Assembly: GCA_018241165.1 (NCBI GenBank)
Contig: JAFEEK010000069.1
Location: forward strand, 1 to 12,438
From: Pseudomonadota bacterium
GTDB lineage: Bacteria; Pseudomonadota; Gammaproteobacteria; Xanthomonadales; Rhodanobacteraceae
Length of the DNA stretch: 12,438 nucleotides
Reading direction: 5' to 3'
Positions within the stretch are counted from its first letter, which is position 1. Every line of letters starts with the position of its first letter. A program made the position numbers and the translations under genes. Of this stretch, positions 1 to 7,704 are shown piece after piece. The notes under the pieces were generated by a model. It was not told the origin of the DNA, did no database searches, and saw only the letters and a list, made by a program, of their open reading frames with translations.

Positions 1-153
1 CAGCAGCATCCGTGGTTTGTGGCCTGCCAGTTCCATCCGGAGTTCACCTCCACCCCGCGCGACGGGCATCCCTTGTTCATCGGCTTCGTGCGCGCCGCGC
101 GCGAGCTGAAAGTTGTGCGCACCGCGCCGAAGTTCGCAGAGGTAGCGGCATGA
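1..153 (+). CDS. pyrG: CTP synthase, C-terminal end (partial)
   Basis: The window opens inside this gene; the last 50 codons and the TGA stop (151-153) are present. CTP synthase makes CTP from UTP in the cytoplasm, using ammonia released from glutamine by its C-terminal class I glutamine amidotransferase domain. The visible stretch carries the segment [11 protein letters not shown], whose His and Glu (residues 12 and 14 of the fragment) correspond to the catalytic His and Glu of the amidotransferase triad, followed by the conserved RDGHPLF segment. The rest of the protein lies upstream of the window. kdsA follows 115 bases downstream on the same strand, the usual pyrG-kdsA neighbourhood in xanthomonads, with a REP-like doublet between them. 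Identification is firm although only the tail is seen. Confidence 0.95.
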   Translation, partial: QQHPWFVACQFHPEFTSTPRDGHPLFIGFVRAARELKVVRTAPKFAEVAA

Positions 154-160
154 ATATGCT

Positions 161-257
161 CGTCATTCCGGCGGAAGCCGGAATCCAGTGCCTTTTGTTT
201 TTTCGGCGATGCAATGAGAGTCAAAGTCACTGGACCCCGGCTTTCGCCGGAATGACG
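161..257. repeat. REP-like inverted doublet (REPIN-type) between pyrG and kdsA
   Basis: Two 30-base arms face each other: 161-190 and 228-257. Taking the reverse complement of the right arm, 27 of 30 positions match the left arm. Each arm is itself a short hairpin; in the left arm ATTCCGGC and GCCGGAAT flank a GGAA loop, and in the right arm CCGGC and GCCGG flank TTTC. The 37-base centre is unrelated and more AT-rich. This is the architecture of a REP doublet (REPIN or BIME-like), a non-autonomous element usually spread by a RAYT transposase encoded elsewhere; no RAYT gene is in the window. An RNA copy could fold into one long hairpin in the pyrG-kdsA transcript and affect its processing or stability. 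Confidence 0.8.
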
Positions 258-260
258 GAG
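257..260 (+). promoter_or_regulatory. Ribosome binding site of kdsA at the edge of the REP doublet
   Basis: GGAG at 257-260 lies 8 bases before the kdsA ATG (269). Its first base is the last base of the repeat's right arm, so the repeat boundary abuts the Shine-Dalgarno sequence. In the folded transcript the arm could place the site next to a stable stem. Confidence 0.6.
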
Positions 261-268
261 CAAATTGC

Positions 269-1087
269 ATGAAATTGTGTGGTTTCACTGTCGGCCTCGA
301 CCAACCCCTGTTTCTGATCGCCGGACCATGCGTGATCGAGTCCGAGCAACTGCAAATCGACACCGCCGGCAAGCTCCGCGAAATCACCGCAAAGCTCGGC
401 GTTCCCTTCATTTTCAAATCCAGCTTCGACAAGGCCAATCGCACATCGGGAACGAGTTTCCGCGGACCGGGGCTCGAGGAAGGCCTGCGCATCCTCGCCG
501 AAGTAAAGAAGCAAATCGGCGTGCCGGTGCTCACCGATGTGCACGAATACACGCCTCTGAATGAGGTCGCGTCCGTGGTCGATGTGTTGCAGACACCGGC
601 GTTCCTGTGCCGCCAGACCGACTTCATCCAGAACGTTGCGCGCGCCGGAAAACCCGTCAACATCAAGAAGGGTCAGTTTTTGTCGCCATGGGAGATGAAG
701 CACGTCGCCGCGAAGGCCAAGGCGGCGGGTAACAATGCGATCATGGTCTGCGAGCGCGGCGCGAGTTTCGGCTACAACAACCTTGTTTCCGACATGCGCT
801 CGCTCACGGTGATGCGCGACACCGGCTGCCCGGTGGTATTCGACGCAACGCATTCGGTGCAACTGCCCGGCGGCGCAGACGGCAGATCCGGCGGCCAGCG
901 CGAGTTCGTGCCGGCGCTTGCGCGCGCAGCCGTCGCCGTAGGTATTGCCGGCATCTTCATGGAAACCCATCCGGATCCTGACAAGGCGCTGTCCGACGGC
1001 CCGAATGCATGGCCGCTGGGCAAGATGCAGGCACTGCTGGAAACGCTGGTCGCGCTGGATCGTGTAGCCAAGCGCGAACCGATTTGA
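269..1087 (+). CDS. kdsA: 3-deoxy-D-manno-octulosonate 8-phosphate (KDO-8P) synthase, metal-dependent type
   Basis: A 272-residue cytoplasmic enzyme that condenses phosphoenolpyruvate with arabinose 5-phosphate to KDO-8-phosphate, the committed step to the inner core sugar of lipopolysaccharide. Family hallmarks are KSSFDKANR (about 50-58), RGPGLEEG (65-72), TDVHEYTP (89-96) and [12 protein letters not shown] (162-173). The protein reads IAGPCVIES near the N-terminus, with Cys21 where the metal-independent E. coli enzyme has Asn. Cys21, His195, Glu232 and Asp243 match the four metal ligands known in the Aquifex enzyme (Cys11, His185, Glu222, Asp233) at a constant offset of ten. This places it in the metal-dependent class. 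The ATG at 269 is supported by GGAG 8 bases upstream and by the family-typical MKLCGF start. It is followed by vapBC instead of directly by eno. Confidence 0.97.
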   Translation: MKLCGFTVGLDQPLFLIAGPCVIESEQLQIDTAGKLREITAKLGVPFIFKSSFDKANRTSGTSFRGPGLEEGLRILAEVKKQIGVPVLTDVHEYTPLNEVASVVDVLQTPAFLCRQTDFIQNVARAGKPVNIKKGQFLSPWEMKHVAAKAKAAGNNAIMVCERGASFGYNNLVSDMRSLTVMRDTGCPVVFDATHSVQLPGGADGRSGGQREFVPALARAAVAVGIAGIFMETHPDPDKALSDGPNAWPLGKMQALLETLVALDRVAKREPI

Positions 1088-1097
1088 ATCAGCGCGT

Positions 1098-1126
1098 TTG
1101 CGCCGGCTGCGGATTGCCGCTAGAAT
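1098..1126 (+). promoter_or_regulatory. Candidate sigma-70-type promoter of vapBC
   Basis: TAGAAT at 1121-1126 matches the -10 consensus at five of six positions. TTGCGC at 1098-1103 is a weak -35 (three of six) at the preferred 17-base spacing. The predicted transcript would start near 1133, giving a leader of about 23 bases before the vapB ATG. No clear Shine-Dalgarno sequence is present. The last three bases of the -10 lie in the inverted repeat, so repressor binding there would block the promoter. Confidence 0.5.
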
Positions 1127-1155
1127 GTGTACGAATATAGACGCGAATACACATT
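1124..1155. promoter_or_regulatory. Palindromic operator candidate for VapB/VapBC autoregulation
   Basis: AATGTGTA (1124-1131) and TACACATT (1148-1155) form a perfect 8-base inverted repeat with a 16-base spacer. It ends immediately before the vapB ATG at 1156. The spacer also contains a direct repeat, CGAATA at 1132-1137 and 1144-1149. Ribbon-helix-helix antitoxins of this family typically bind such repeats over their own promoter; the position over the -10 fits this. Binding itself is inferred. Confidence 0.6.
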
Positions 1156-1350
1156 ATGCGCACCAATATCGTTATCGACGACAAATTGATGAAAGCCTCG
1201 TTGCGCGCGACCGGGGTGAAAACCAAGCGCGAAGCTGTCGAGTTGGGATTGCGGACCCTGTTGCGTCTGTCGCAACAGGCGGAAATCCGCAGGTTTCGCG
1301 GCAAACTGCATTGGCAAGGCGATCTTGATGCGATGAGAACCGACAAGTGA
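1156..1350 (+). CDS. vapB: VapB-type antitoxin (ribbon-helix-helix)
   Basis: A 64-residue protein of the short VapB antitoxin family. The N-terminal strand and first helix, RTNIVIDDKLMKASLRATG, fit the DNA-binding ribbon-helix-helix half; the second helix follows as KREAVELGLRTLLRL. The C-terminal tail (about 43-62), rich in Arg, Trp and acidic residues, is the usual toxin-wrapping segment. Family members neutralise the partner VapC ribonuclease and repress their own operon. The gene ends in TGA that overlaps the GTG start of vapC by the sequence GTGA, so translation of the two is probably coupled. The ATG at 1156 directly follows the operator palindrome; no good upstream Shine-Dalgarno sequence is seen. 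The pair sits between kdsA and eno, which are normally adjacent, and is probably an acquired module. Confidence 0.88.
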   Translation: MRTNIVIDDKLMKASLRATGVKTKREAVELGLRTLLRLSQQAEIRRFRGKLHWQGDLDAMRTDK

Positions 1351-1748
1351 TTCTTGTCGATTCGAGCGTCTGGGTCGATTATTTTCGCGGCAAGGCGACG
1401 GAGCAAACCGACCGGTTGGATGCGTTGTTGGACAAAGAGCCGATCGCCGTCGGCGATCTTGTTTTGGCTGAGGTGCTTCAAGGTTTTGTGGTCGACAAGG
1501 AGTTCGCCCAGGCAAGGAAATTGCTGACGTCGCTCATCGTCCTTGACATCGGCGGTCGCGAGTTGGCGATTGCCGCGGCGCAGAATTTCAGAGTACTGCG
1601 CTCTGTGGGCATCACGGTTCGCAAGACAGTCGATACGATGATCGCCACGCGATGTATCGTCGATAACCACAGCCTGCTGTACAGCGATCGAGATTTCGAT
1701 CCGTTCGTGAAGCATCTGGGTTTGCGGTCGGCATTGGTAAAATCCTGA
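1347..1748 (+). CDS. vapC: VapC-type PIN-domain ribonuclease toxin
   Basis: A 133-residue PIN-domain protein, the normal length of VapC. The expected acidic metal-binding residues are visible: Asp5 in ILVDSSVWVDYFRG, Glu42 in LVLAEVLQGF, Asp96 in VRKTVDTMIA, and the Asp114/Asp116 cluster in LLYSDRDFDPF. With all four positions present the toxin looks catalytically intact. VapC toxins are Mg-dependent endoribonucleases that often cut tRNA or rRNA; the target cannot be told from sequence. Translation starts at GTG 1347, sharing four bases with the end of vapB, the standard arrangement for coupled antitoxin-toxin pairs. The eno ATG follows the stop codon after 30 bases on the same strand, so read-through from the vapBC promoter could reach an essential glycolytic gene. 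Confidence 0.92.
   Translation: MILVDSSVWVDYFRGKATEQTDRLDALLDKEPIAVGDLVLAEVLQGFVVDKEFAQARKLLTSLIVLDIGGRELAIAAAQNFRVLRSVGITVRKTVDTMIATRCIVDNHSLLYSDRDFDPFVKHLGLRSALVKS
1738..1743 (+). promoter_or_regulatory. Possible -10 element for eno inside the end of vapC
   Basis: TAAAAT in the context GGTAAAATCC matches the -10 consensus at five of six positions. It lies 35 bases before the eno ATG, within the last vapC codons. It resembles the TAGAAT elements ahead of vapB and surE. No convincing -35 is visible at 16-18 bases upstream, so this is tentative. Confidence 0.3.
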
Positions 1749-3086
<1,338 letters not shown>

Positions 3087-3096
3087 GCGCCCGCGT

Positions 3097-3408
3097 GTGC
3101 TGCGTTACATCGCCCTCATCCTGCTGATCCTGTTGATCGCCTTGCAGATAAAATTCTGGACCGGTGAGGGCGGCATGCGCGACGTTTGGCGCCTGCAGCA
3201 GCGGCTTGGCGAACAGAAGGCCGAAAACCTCAAGCTCAAACAGCGTAACGAGGCGCTGTCCGCCGAGGTGCAGGATCTGAAATCCGGGAAAGGCGCGATC
3301 GAAGAACGCGCGCGTTCCGAACTTGGCCTGATCAAGCCGGGCGAGGTGTTCTATCAGGTCGTCGATCCGACGTCTGCGAATCCCAAGACCGACAATGGCA
3401 ACCACTGA
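3097..3408 (+). CDS. ftsB: Cell division protein FtsB (DivIC family)
   Basis: A 103-residue bitopic membrane protein. A single hydrophobic segment at residues 3-18 follows a very short cytoplasmic N-terminus. Residues about 28-64 form a polar heptad-like stretch consistent with the coiled coil that pairs with FtsL, and the conserved ERARSELGLIKPGEVFYQVV block follows at 70-89. FtsB works in the FtsQ-FtsL-FtsB complex that licenses septal peptidoglycan synthesis. Translation starts at GTG 3097, 10 bases after eno; the Shine-Dalgarno sequence is weak, so coupling to eno translation is likely. The 3' end overlaps ispD by 14 bases. The eno-ftsB-ispD-ispF order is widely conserved in gammaproteobacteria and supports the assignment of this short protein. 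Confidence 0.93.
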   Translation: MLRYIALILLILLIALQIKFWTGEGGMRDVWRLQQRLGEQKAENLKLKQRNEALSAEVQDLKSGKGAIEERARSELGLIKPGEVFYQVVDPTSANPKTDNGNH

Positions 3409-4093
3409 CGCACTGTGGTGCGTGGTGCCGGCAGCCGGACGCGGCGCGCGCGTTGGCGGCGAGGTTCCCAAGCAATATCTGCCCATCGCCGGCAAGCCAA
3501 TGCTGCTGCATACGCTGGAGCGGCTCGCAGCGCATCCGCGCATCGCCGGATTGATGGTGGTGCTGGCATCCGACGATTCGTATTGGTCGAGTGTGCCCGA
3601 ACTCGTTGGCAAGCCGGTGCTGACGGTATGCGGCGGCGCCGAGCGCGCCGATTCCGTGCTCGCCGGTTTGCGCGCGTTGCGCGCCCGCGTGGACGATGGA
3701 AACCTCGTGTTGGTGCACGACGCGGCGCGCCCCTGCGTTCGCGCCGATGACATTTCGCGCCTGATCGAACAAGGCATTCCCGCTGGCGGTGCGCTGCTCG
3801 CCGCGCCGCTGCGCGATACGCTCAAGCGTGCGGATGAGAGGAATCACGCAATCGCCACCGAGCCACGCGATGCGCGTTGGCGTGCGTTGACGCCGCAGAT
3901 GTTCCGCCTCGGCGAGCTTGTTGCAGCGATCGAAGCGGCGCGTGCCGTGGACATCGTCGTCACGGATGAGGCGATGGCGATGGAACTCGCCGGCCACAAG
4001 CCCTTGCTCGTGGAAGGCAGCGAGGACAATATCAAGGTCACCACGCCGGCGGATTTCGCGCTGGCGGAATTCTTGTTGTCGAGGATCGACTAA
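3395..4093 (+). CDS. ispD: 2-C-methyl-D-erythritol 4-phosphate cytidylyltransferase
   Basis: A 232-residue cytoplasmic enzyme of the MEP isoprenoid pathway; it transfers CMP from CTP to methylerythritol phosphate. The nucleotide-binding N-terminus VPAAGRGARVGGEVPKQY holds Arg19 and Lys26, equivalent to the E. coli catalytic Arg20 and Lys27. Further family blocks are GGAERADSVLAGL, VHDAARPC, a TDEAMAMEL segment and EGSEDNIKVTTPADFALAE near the C-terminus. Length matches the family and no key residue is missing. The ATG at 3395 lies within the ftsB coding end (14-base overlap), so the two are translationally linked. ispF, the next-but-one pathway step, follows after an 80-base gap occupied by a palindromic repeat. 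Confidence 0.96.
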   Translation: MATTDALWCVVPAAGRGARVGGEVPKQYLPIAGKPMLLHTLERLAAHPRIAGLMVVLASDDSYWSSVPELVGKPVLTVCGGAERADSVLAGLRALRARVDDGNLVLVHDAARPCVRADDISRLIEQGIPAGGALLAAPLRDTLKRADERNHAIATEPRDARWRALTPQMFRLGELVAAIEAARAVDIVVTDEAMAMELAGHKPLLVEGSEDNIKVTTPADFALAEFLLSRID

Positions 4094-4101
4094 TTTTTTT
4101 C

Positions 4102-4168
4102 CCTTCTCCCGCGTGCGGGAGAAGGTCGAAGCCGCCGACAGGTGGCTGCGGGAAGGGCGGATGAGGGG
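4102..4168. repeat. Palindromic intergenic repeat between ispD and ispF
   Basis: A perfect 10-base stem, CCTTCTCCCG (4102-4111) and CGGGAGAAGG (4116-4125), encloses a CGTG loop. A less regular GC-rich part follows and ends GGATGAGGGG (4159-4168). From memory, the stem plus the GGATGAGGGG end resembles a dispersed repeat common between genes in many proteobacteria, including xanthomonads. A run of seven T (4094-4100) precedes the stem on the plus strand, the wrong side for an intrinsic terminator, and no T run follows. The element could act at the RNA level between two pathway genes. Confidence 0.65.
4163..4168 (+). promoter_or_regulatory. Ribosome binding site of ispF inside the repeat end
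   Basis: GAGGGG at 4163-4168 lies 5 bases before the ispF ATG (4174) and is the only good Shine-Dalgarno match there. It coincides with the final bases of the repeat that fills the ispD-ispF gap. Confidence 0.65.
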
Positions 4169-4173
4169 AATAA

Positions 4174-4647
4174 ATGCGAATTGGCAATGGCATCGACGTT
4201 CACGCATTCGGCCCCGGCGATCATGTCGTCGTTGGCGGTGTGCGCATCGCGCATTCGCACGGAATCGTCGCGCATTCGGATGGCGACGTCGCCATTCACG
4301 CACTGTGCGACGCGATCCTCGGCGCGCTGGCACTGGGCGACATCGGCCAGCATTTTCCGCCCAGCGATGCGCGCTGGTGCGGTGCCGACAGCCGCGTGTT
4401 CCTGCGCCATTGCGCCGCGTTGATGCGCGAGCAGGGCTACGCGCTTGGTAACGCCGACATCAGCATCGTTTGCGAGGCACCAAAAATTGCACCGCATGCG
4501 GCGGCGATGCGCGCGAATCTGGCCGCTGATCTTGCATGCGATGCAGGTCGCATCAGCGTCAAGGCGACGACCAGCGAAAAGCTTGGCTTCACCGGACGCG
4601 GCGAAGGCATTGCTGCATATGCTGTCGTATTGCTGGACAAGGCCTGA
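4174..4647 (+). CDS. ispF: 2-C-methyl-D-erythritol 2,4-cyclodiphosphate synthase
   Basis: A 157-residue cytoplasmic enzyme, normally a trimer, that cyclises CDP-methylerythritol 2-phosphate with release of CMP in the MEP pathway. Metal ligands Asp8 and His10 ([10 protein letters not shown]) and His42 ([14 protein letters not shown]) are present, as are HSDGD (34-38), the [11 protein letters not shown] loop and the conserved [17 protein letters not shown] segment near the C-terminus. Length matches the family. The ATG at 4174 follows a strong GAGGGG site that belongs to the upstream repeat. Its TGA stop (4645-4647) is followed after one base by the GTG start proposed for truD, so the pair is probably translated in sequence. 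Confidence 0.96.
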   Translation: MRIGNGIDVHAFGPGDHVVVGGVRIAHSHGIVAHSDGDVAIHALCDAILGALALGDIGQHFPPSDARWCGADSRVFLRHCAALMREQGYALGNADISIVCEAPKIAPHAAAMRANLAADLACDAGRISVKATTSEKLGFTGRGEGIAAYAVVLLDKA

Positions 4648-4648
4648 C

Positions 4649-5665
4649 GTGGATTTGCCGTTTGCATTCGGCGGACCACCGCTGCGCGGAACCCTGCGCA
4701 CGACTCCCGAAGATTTTTTCGTCGACGAGGACCTGGGCTTCGCGCCCGACGGCGCGGGCGAGCACGTCTTCGTGCGCGTGGAAAAGCGCGGCGCGAACAC
4801 CGATTTCGTGGCCAAGGAACTCGCGCGTTTTGCTGGTGTGCGTCCGGATGCGGTGAGCTATGCCGGATTGAAGGACCGTCACGCAGTCACGCGCCAGACG
4901 TTTTCGATCCATCTGCCCGGCAAGTCCGATCCGGATTGGGCGGCGCTGGCGCACGCCGAATTTCATATTCTGGAATCGGCACGGCACAGCCGCAAATTGC
5001 ATCGCGGAGCGCTCAAGGGCAATCGCTTTCGCATCGTGGTGCGAGGTGTCGAGGGCGACCATGATGCCGCGGAGAAAATAGTCGAATTGATCCGCGCGCA
5101 AGGCGTCCCGAATTATTTCGGCGAGCAGCGTTTCGGACGTGAGTCGGCGAATATCGAACGCGCCAAGGCGATGTTCGCGGGCAGGCGTGTGCAGCGCCAT
5201 GAACGTTCGCTGTTCCTTTCGGCGGCGCGCTCGCACCTGTTCAATGCCGTGCTCGCCGCACGCGTGGAGCAGGGCGACTGGAATCGTCCGCTCGACGGCG
5301 ATGTCTTCATGCTCGCCGGCACGCACAGCATCTTCGGGCCCGAACCGCTGACGCCGGAATTGCTCGCGCGCTGCGCGAGCGGCGACATCGACCCGACCGG
5401 GCCGATGTGGGGCACGGGGGATTTGCGCAGTTCCGGCGCGGTCGCGGAACTGGAAAATTCGGTCGCCGTGGCCAATTCGGAACTTGCGGCCGGGTTGGCT
5501 TCGAATGGCTTGCGCCAGGAAAGGCGCAGCCTGGTTTTGCGCCCCCGCGAGCCGACGATCCGGTGGCTTCCGGATGCCAGCACCGAGCTGAGTTTCTACT
5601 TGAATTCAGGCGCTTATGCCACTGTTTTATTGAGAGAAATATTTGATTATCAAAGTCGCAGTTAA
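4649..5665 (+). CDS. truD: tRNA pseudouridine(13) synthase
   Basis: TruD converts U13 of tRNA-Glu to pseudouridine. The predicted 338-residue protein has the catalytic aspartate Asp76 in YAGLKDRHAVTRQ, the KRGANTDFVAKELAR helix before it (about 47-60), and the TruD signature PNYFGEQRFG (154-163). The C-terminal half ends with FYLNSGAYATVLLRE. Length is close to the E. coli enzyme (349). I prefer GTG 4649, one base after ispF, because AAGG sits 6 bases upstream and the N-terminus MDLPFAFGG matches xanthomonad homologues I remember. An ATG at 4619 overlapping ispF by 29 bases is the alternative. The stop codon shares the palindrome TTAA with the stop of the converging Smr gene. Confidence 0.94.
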   Translation: MDLPFAFGGPPLRGTLRTTPEDFFVDEDLGFAPDGAGEHVFVRVEKRGANTDFVAKELARFAGVRPDAVSYAGLKDRHAVTRQTFSIHLPGKSDPDWAALAHAEFHILESARHSRKLHRGALKGNRFRIVVRGVEGDHDAAEKIVELIRAQGVPNYFGEQRFGRESANIERAKAMFAGRRVQRHERSLFLSAARSHLFNAVLAARVEQGDWNRPLDGDVFMLAGTHSIFGPEPLTPELLARCASGDIDPTGPMWGTGDLRSSGAVAELENSVAVANSELAAGLASNGLRQERRSLVLRPREPTIRWLPDASTELSFYLNSGAYATVLLREIFDYQSRS

Positions 5666-6207
5666 GCGCGTTTCAGAAGCACGATGCTCGCTCCGGTTCC
5701 GCCCTCGGCCGGTTTGGCCGAGGCGAACGCGATCACATCCGCACGCCGGCGCAGCAGGCCATCGACGAGGCGCTTGAGCACCGGACCCTCGGCGCGCGAG
5801 CGCAGGCCCTTGCCGTGGATCAGCTTGACGCACAACTTGCCGTTGCGGCGCGATTCGTCCAGAAATTCCTTGATTGCAGCGCGCGCGACGGCGGCAGTCA
5901 TCTGGTGCAGGTCGATCTCGTCGGCGATGGAAAACTGTCCGCGCTTGAGCTGGCGCAGCAGCCGCGGCGAATGTCCATCCTTGAGATAGCTCAGCTCCTC
6001 GCCAATCTCGGTGACCGCCGGGTCGATGCCGCTGTCGAGCAGTTCATGGGCGACATTCGCCTCGTCGCGCCGCGATTGCAGCGGTTCGGCAGCGGGCTTC
6101 GGGGGCGCAACCGGTTCGTGGAAGTGCAGGCGCCGCACCGGCCCGACCGCCTCGGCGAACAGGCGCAAATCGTCGTCGCTGACGTTGGCAGGTCTGGATT
6201 TGCGCAT
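5662..6207 (-). CDS. Smr-domain protein (Smr/MutS2 C-terminal family)
   Basis: A 181-residue protein, the only minus-strand gene in the housekeeping part. The C-terminal half is an Smr domain: EIDLHQMTAAVARAAIKEFL (98-116) carries the DLH motif, LIHGKG (129-134) the HGxG motif, and GTGASIVLL (170-178) the closing strand. Stand-alone Smr proteins are nucleases acting on nucleic acids; E. coli SmrB cuts mRNA between collided ribosomes. The N-terminal half (1-90) is charged and looks flexible, as in SmrA/SmrB-like proteins. I start it at the ATG at 6207, where MRKSRPANVSDDD resembles relatives; an upstream start would run into surE. It converges with truD, the two stop codons overlapping, and diverges from surE over 46 bases. 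Which Smr subgroup it belongs to is not settled. Confidence 0.88.
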   Translation of the reverse strand: MRKSRPANVSDDDLRLFAEAVGPVRRLHFHEPVAPPKPAAEPLQSRRDEANVAHELLDSGIDPAVTEIGEELSYLKDGHSPRLLRQLKRGQFSIADEIDLHQMTAAVARAAIKEFLDESRRNGKLCVKLIHGKGLRSRAEGPVLKRLVDGLLRRRADVIAFASAKPAEGGTGASIVLLKRA

Positions 6208-6238
6208 GCGCCGAGGATACGGCAATGGCGATGCTTGG

Positions 6239-6244
6239 TAGAAT
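6239..6244 (+). promoter_or_regulatory. Candidate -10 element of the surE promoter
   Basis: TAGAAT in the context GGTAGAATAG lies 9 bases before the surE ATG. A transcript would start at about 6250-6252, leaving almost no leader, and there is no Shine-Dalgarno sequence before the ATG. The -35 region is not convincing. Since surE is divergent from the Smr gene, a promoter in this 46-base gap is needed. Confidence 0.45.
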
Positions 6245-6253
6245 AGTCGGCTT

Positions 6254-7030
6254 ATGCGAGTACTTGTAAGCAACGACGACGGCGTCGACGCCCCCGGCAT
6301 CCAGATCCTGGCGCAACGCCTGTCGATGATGGGCGAGGTCACCGTGGTGGCGCCGGATCGCGACCGTTCCGGCGCCAGCAATTCGCTCACGCTGGACCAG
6401 CCGATCCGGGTGAAGAAGCTCGACGAGCGCCGCTACCGCGTCTCCGGCACGCCGACCGACTGCGTGCATCTGGCGCTGTCGGGCCTGCTCGACCACGAAC
6501 CCGACATCGTCGTTTCCGGGATCAACAATTCGGCGAACCTCGGCGACGACGTGATCTATTCCGGCACCGTGTCGGCGGCGATGGAGGGCCGTTTCCTCGG
6601 GCTGCCGGCGATCGCGGTGTCGCTGGTGTCGTCCGATCACCTGGGCACGCACTACCACAGCGCCGCGCAGGCGGCGTTGTCGATCATGCAGCGGCTGCTG
6701 GTCGATCCGCTGCCGGCCGACACCATCCTCAACGTCAACGTGCCGGATCGGCCCTGGGCGGAATTGCGCGGATTCGCGGTGACCCGACTCGGGCGCCGGC
6801 ATCGCTCCGCGCCGTGCGTGCCGCAGCGCGATCCGCGCGGCCATCCGATGTACTGGATCGGTCCGGCTGGCGAGGCCGAAGATGACGGCCCCGGCACGGA
6901 TTTCAACGCCGTGCGCGACGGCTTCATCTCGATCACGCCGATCCACGTCGATCTCACGCGTTTCCAGGCGCTGGACAAGGTCAGCAGTTGGGTCAGTTCG
7001 CTGTCGCTTGAACTGGGCAGCGCCGCATGA
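6254..7030 (+). CDS. surE: 5'/3'-nucleotidase SurE
   Basis: SurE is a metal-dependent phosphatase acting on nucleoside 5'- and 3'-monophosphates and short polyphosphate, linked to survival in stationary phase. The 258-residue protein has the metal ligands Asp8 and Asp9 in [11 protein letters not shown], Ser39 in [12 protein letters not shown], and Asn91 in [14 protein letters not shown], with the conserved [11 protein letters not shown] following. Length fits the family (253 in E. coli). The ATG at 6254 is dictated by the family N-terminus [10 protein letters not shown]; it lacks a Shine-Dalgarno sequence and lies just behind a candidate -10. The end overlaps the pcm start by the sequence ATGA. 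The surE-pcm-(yqaA)-nlpD order is a classic stress-response cluster in gammaproteobacteria. Confidence 0.97.
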   Translation: MRVLVSNDDGVDAPGIQILAQRLSMMGEVTVVAPDRDRSGASNSLTLDQPIRVKKLDERRYRVSGTPTDCVHLALSGLLDHEPDIVVSGINNSANLGDDVIYSGTVSAAMEGRFLGLPAIAVSLVSSDHLGTHYHSAAQAALSIMQRLLVDPLPADTILNVNVPDRPWAELRGFAVTRLGRRHRSAPCVPQRDPRGHPMYWIGPAGEAEDDGPGTDFNAVRDGFISITPIHVDLTRFQALDKVSSWVSSLSLELGSAA

Positions 7031-7704
7031 ACGTTTTTTCACGTCTCACGCCGGAGGCGCAAGGCCTGGGCATGACCGGCCAGCGCGCGCGCGACCGCCT
7101 GATCGCGCGGCTCAAGGAGGAGGGCATCGCCGACCGCCGCGTGCTCGATGTGCTCACGCGCCTGCCGCGCCATTTGTTCGTGGAGCCGGCGCTCGAATCG
7201 CGCGCCTACGAGGATACTGCCTTGCCGATCGGTCACGCGCAGACGATCTCGCAGCCCTGGGTCGTGGCACGCATGACCGAGGCGCTGATCGAAGCGAAGA
7301 TTCCGGACAAGGTTCTGGAAATCGGCACCGGTTCCGGCTATCAGGCCGCGGTACTCGCGGTGCTTTGCGCAAATGTATACACGGTCGAGCGCATCGAGGG
7401 ATTGCTGCGCGAAGCACGCCGCCGCTTTCGCAAGCTCGGCATCGCCAATATCCGCAGCAAGAACGACGATGGCCGCATTGGTTGGGCGGAATTCGCCCCT
7501 TATGATGCGATCGTCCTCACCGCGGCCGGCGAGGAAGTCGACTCTGCACTGTTCGATCAACTCGCACCGGACGGCGTTCTGGTTGCGCCGGTCGGGCCGG
7601 CAGGCAAGCAGAAGTTGCTGTGCTACCGCCGCGACGGCGATGAGTGGAAAGCGCACACGCTCGGTCAGGTCAGCTTCGTGCCGCTGCTCGGTGGCGTGGC
7701 CTGA
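7027..7704 (+). CDS. pcm: Protein-L-isoaspartate O-methyltransferase
   Basis: A 225-residue cytoplasmic repair enzyme; it methylates L-isoaspartyl residues in aged proteins with S-adenosylmethionine so that they revert to aspartate. The SAM-binding motif I is [10 protein letters not shown] (97-106). The substrate-side signature [13 protein letters not shown] (65-77) includes the Thr-Ile-Ser stretch of the active site, and the C-terminal FVPLLGG is typical. The N-terminal extension of about 15 residues before [10 protein letters not shown] is slightly longer than in E. coli. The ATG overlaps the surE stop (ATGA), giving tight coupling, and its own TGA overlaps the ATG of the next gene by one base. 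Nothing in the sequence suggests loss of function. Confidence 0.96.
   Translation: MNVFSRLTPEAQGLGMTGQRARDRLIARLKEEGIADRRVLDVLTRLPRHLFVEPALESRAYEDTALPIGHAQTISQPWVVARMTEALIEAKIPDKVLEIGTGSGYQAAVLAVLCANVYTVERIEGLLREARRRFRKLGIANIRSKNDDGRIGWAEFAPYDAIVLTAAGEEVDSALFDQLAPDGVLVAPVGPAGKQKLLCYRRDGDEWKAHTLGQVSFVPLLGGVA

Noticed and set aside
227..970. A 247-codon minus-strand open frame opposite kdsA
   Set aside because: It is a complement-strand shadow of kdsA with no family features, and it runs into the REP doublet.
4094..4125. T run plus perfect hairpin as a terminator after ispD
   Set aside because: The T run precedes the stem on the plus strand and nothing T-rich follows it; on the minus strand it would be an A run after the stem. 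It does not fit an intrinsic terminator in either direction.
4445..4648. Upstream extension of the truD frame through ispF
   Set aside because: The open frame continues far into ispF, but TruD homology begins at MDLPFAFGG, and GTG 4649 has a suitable ribosome binding site.
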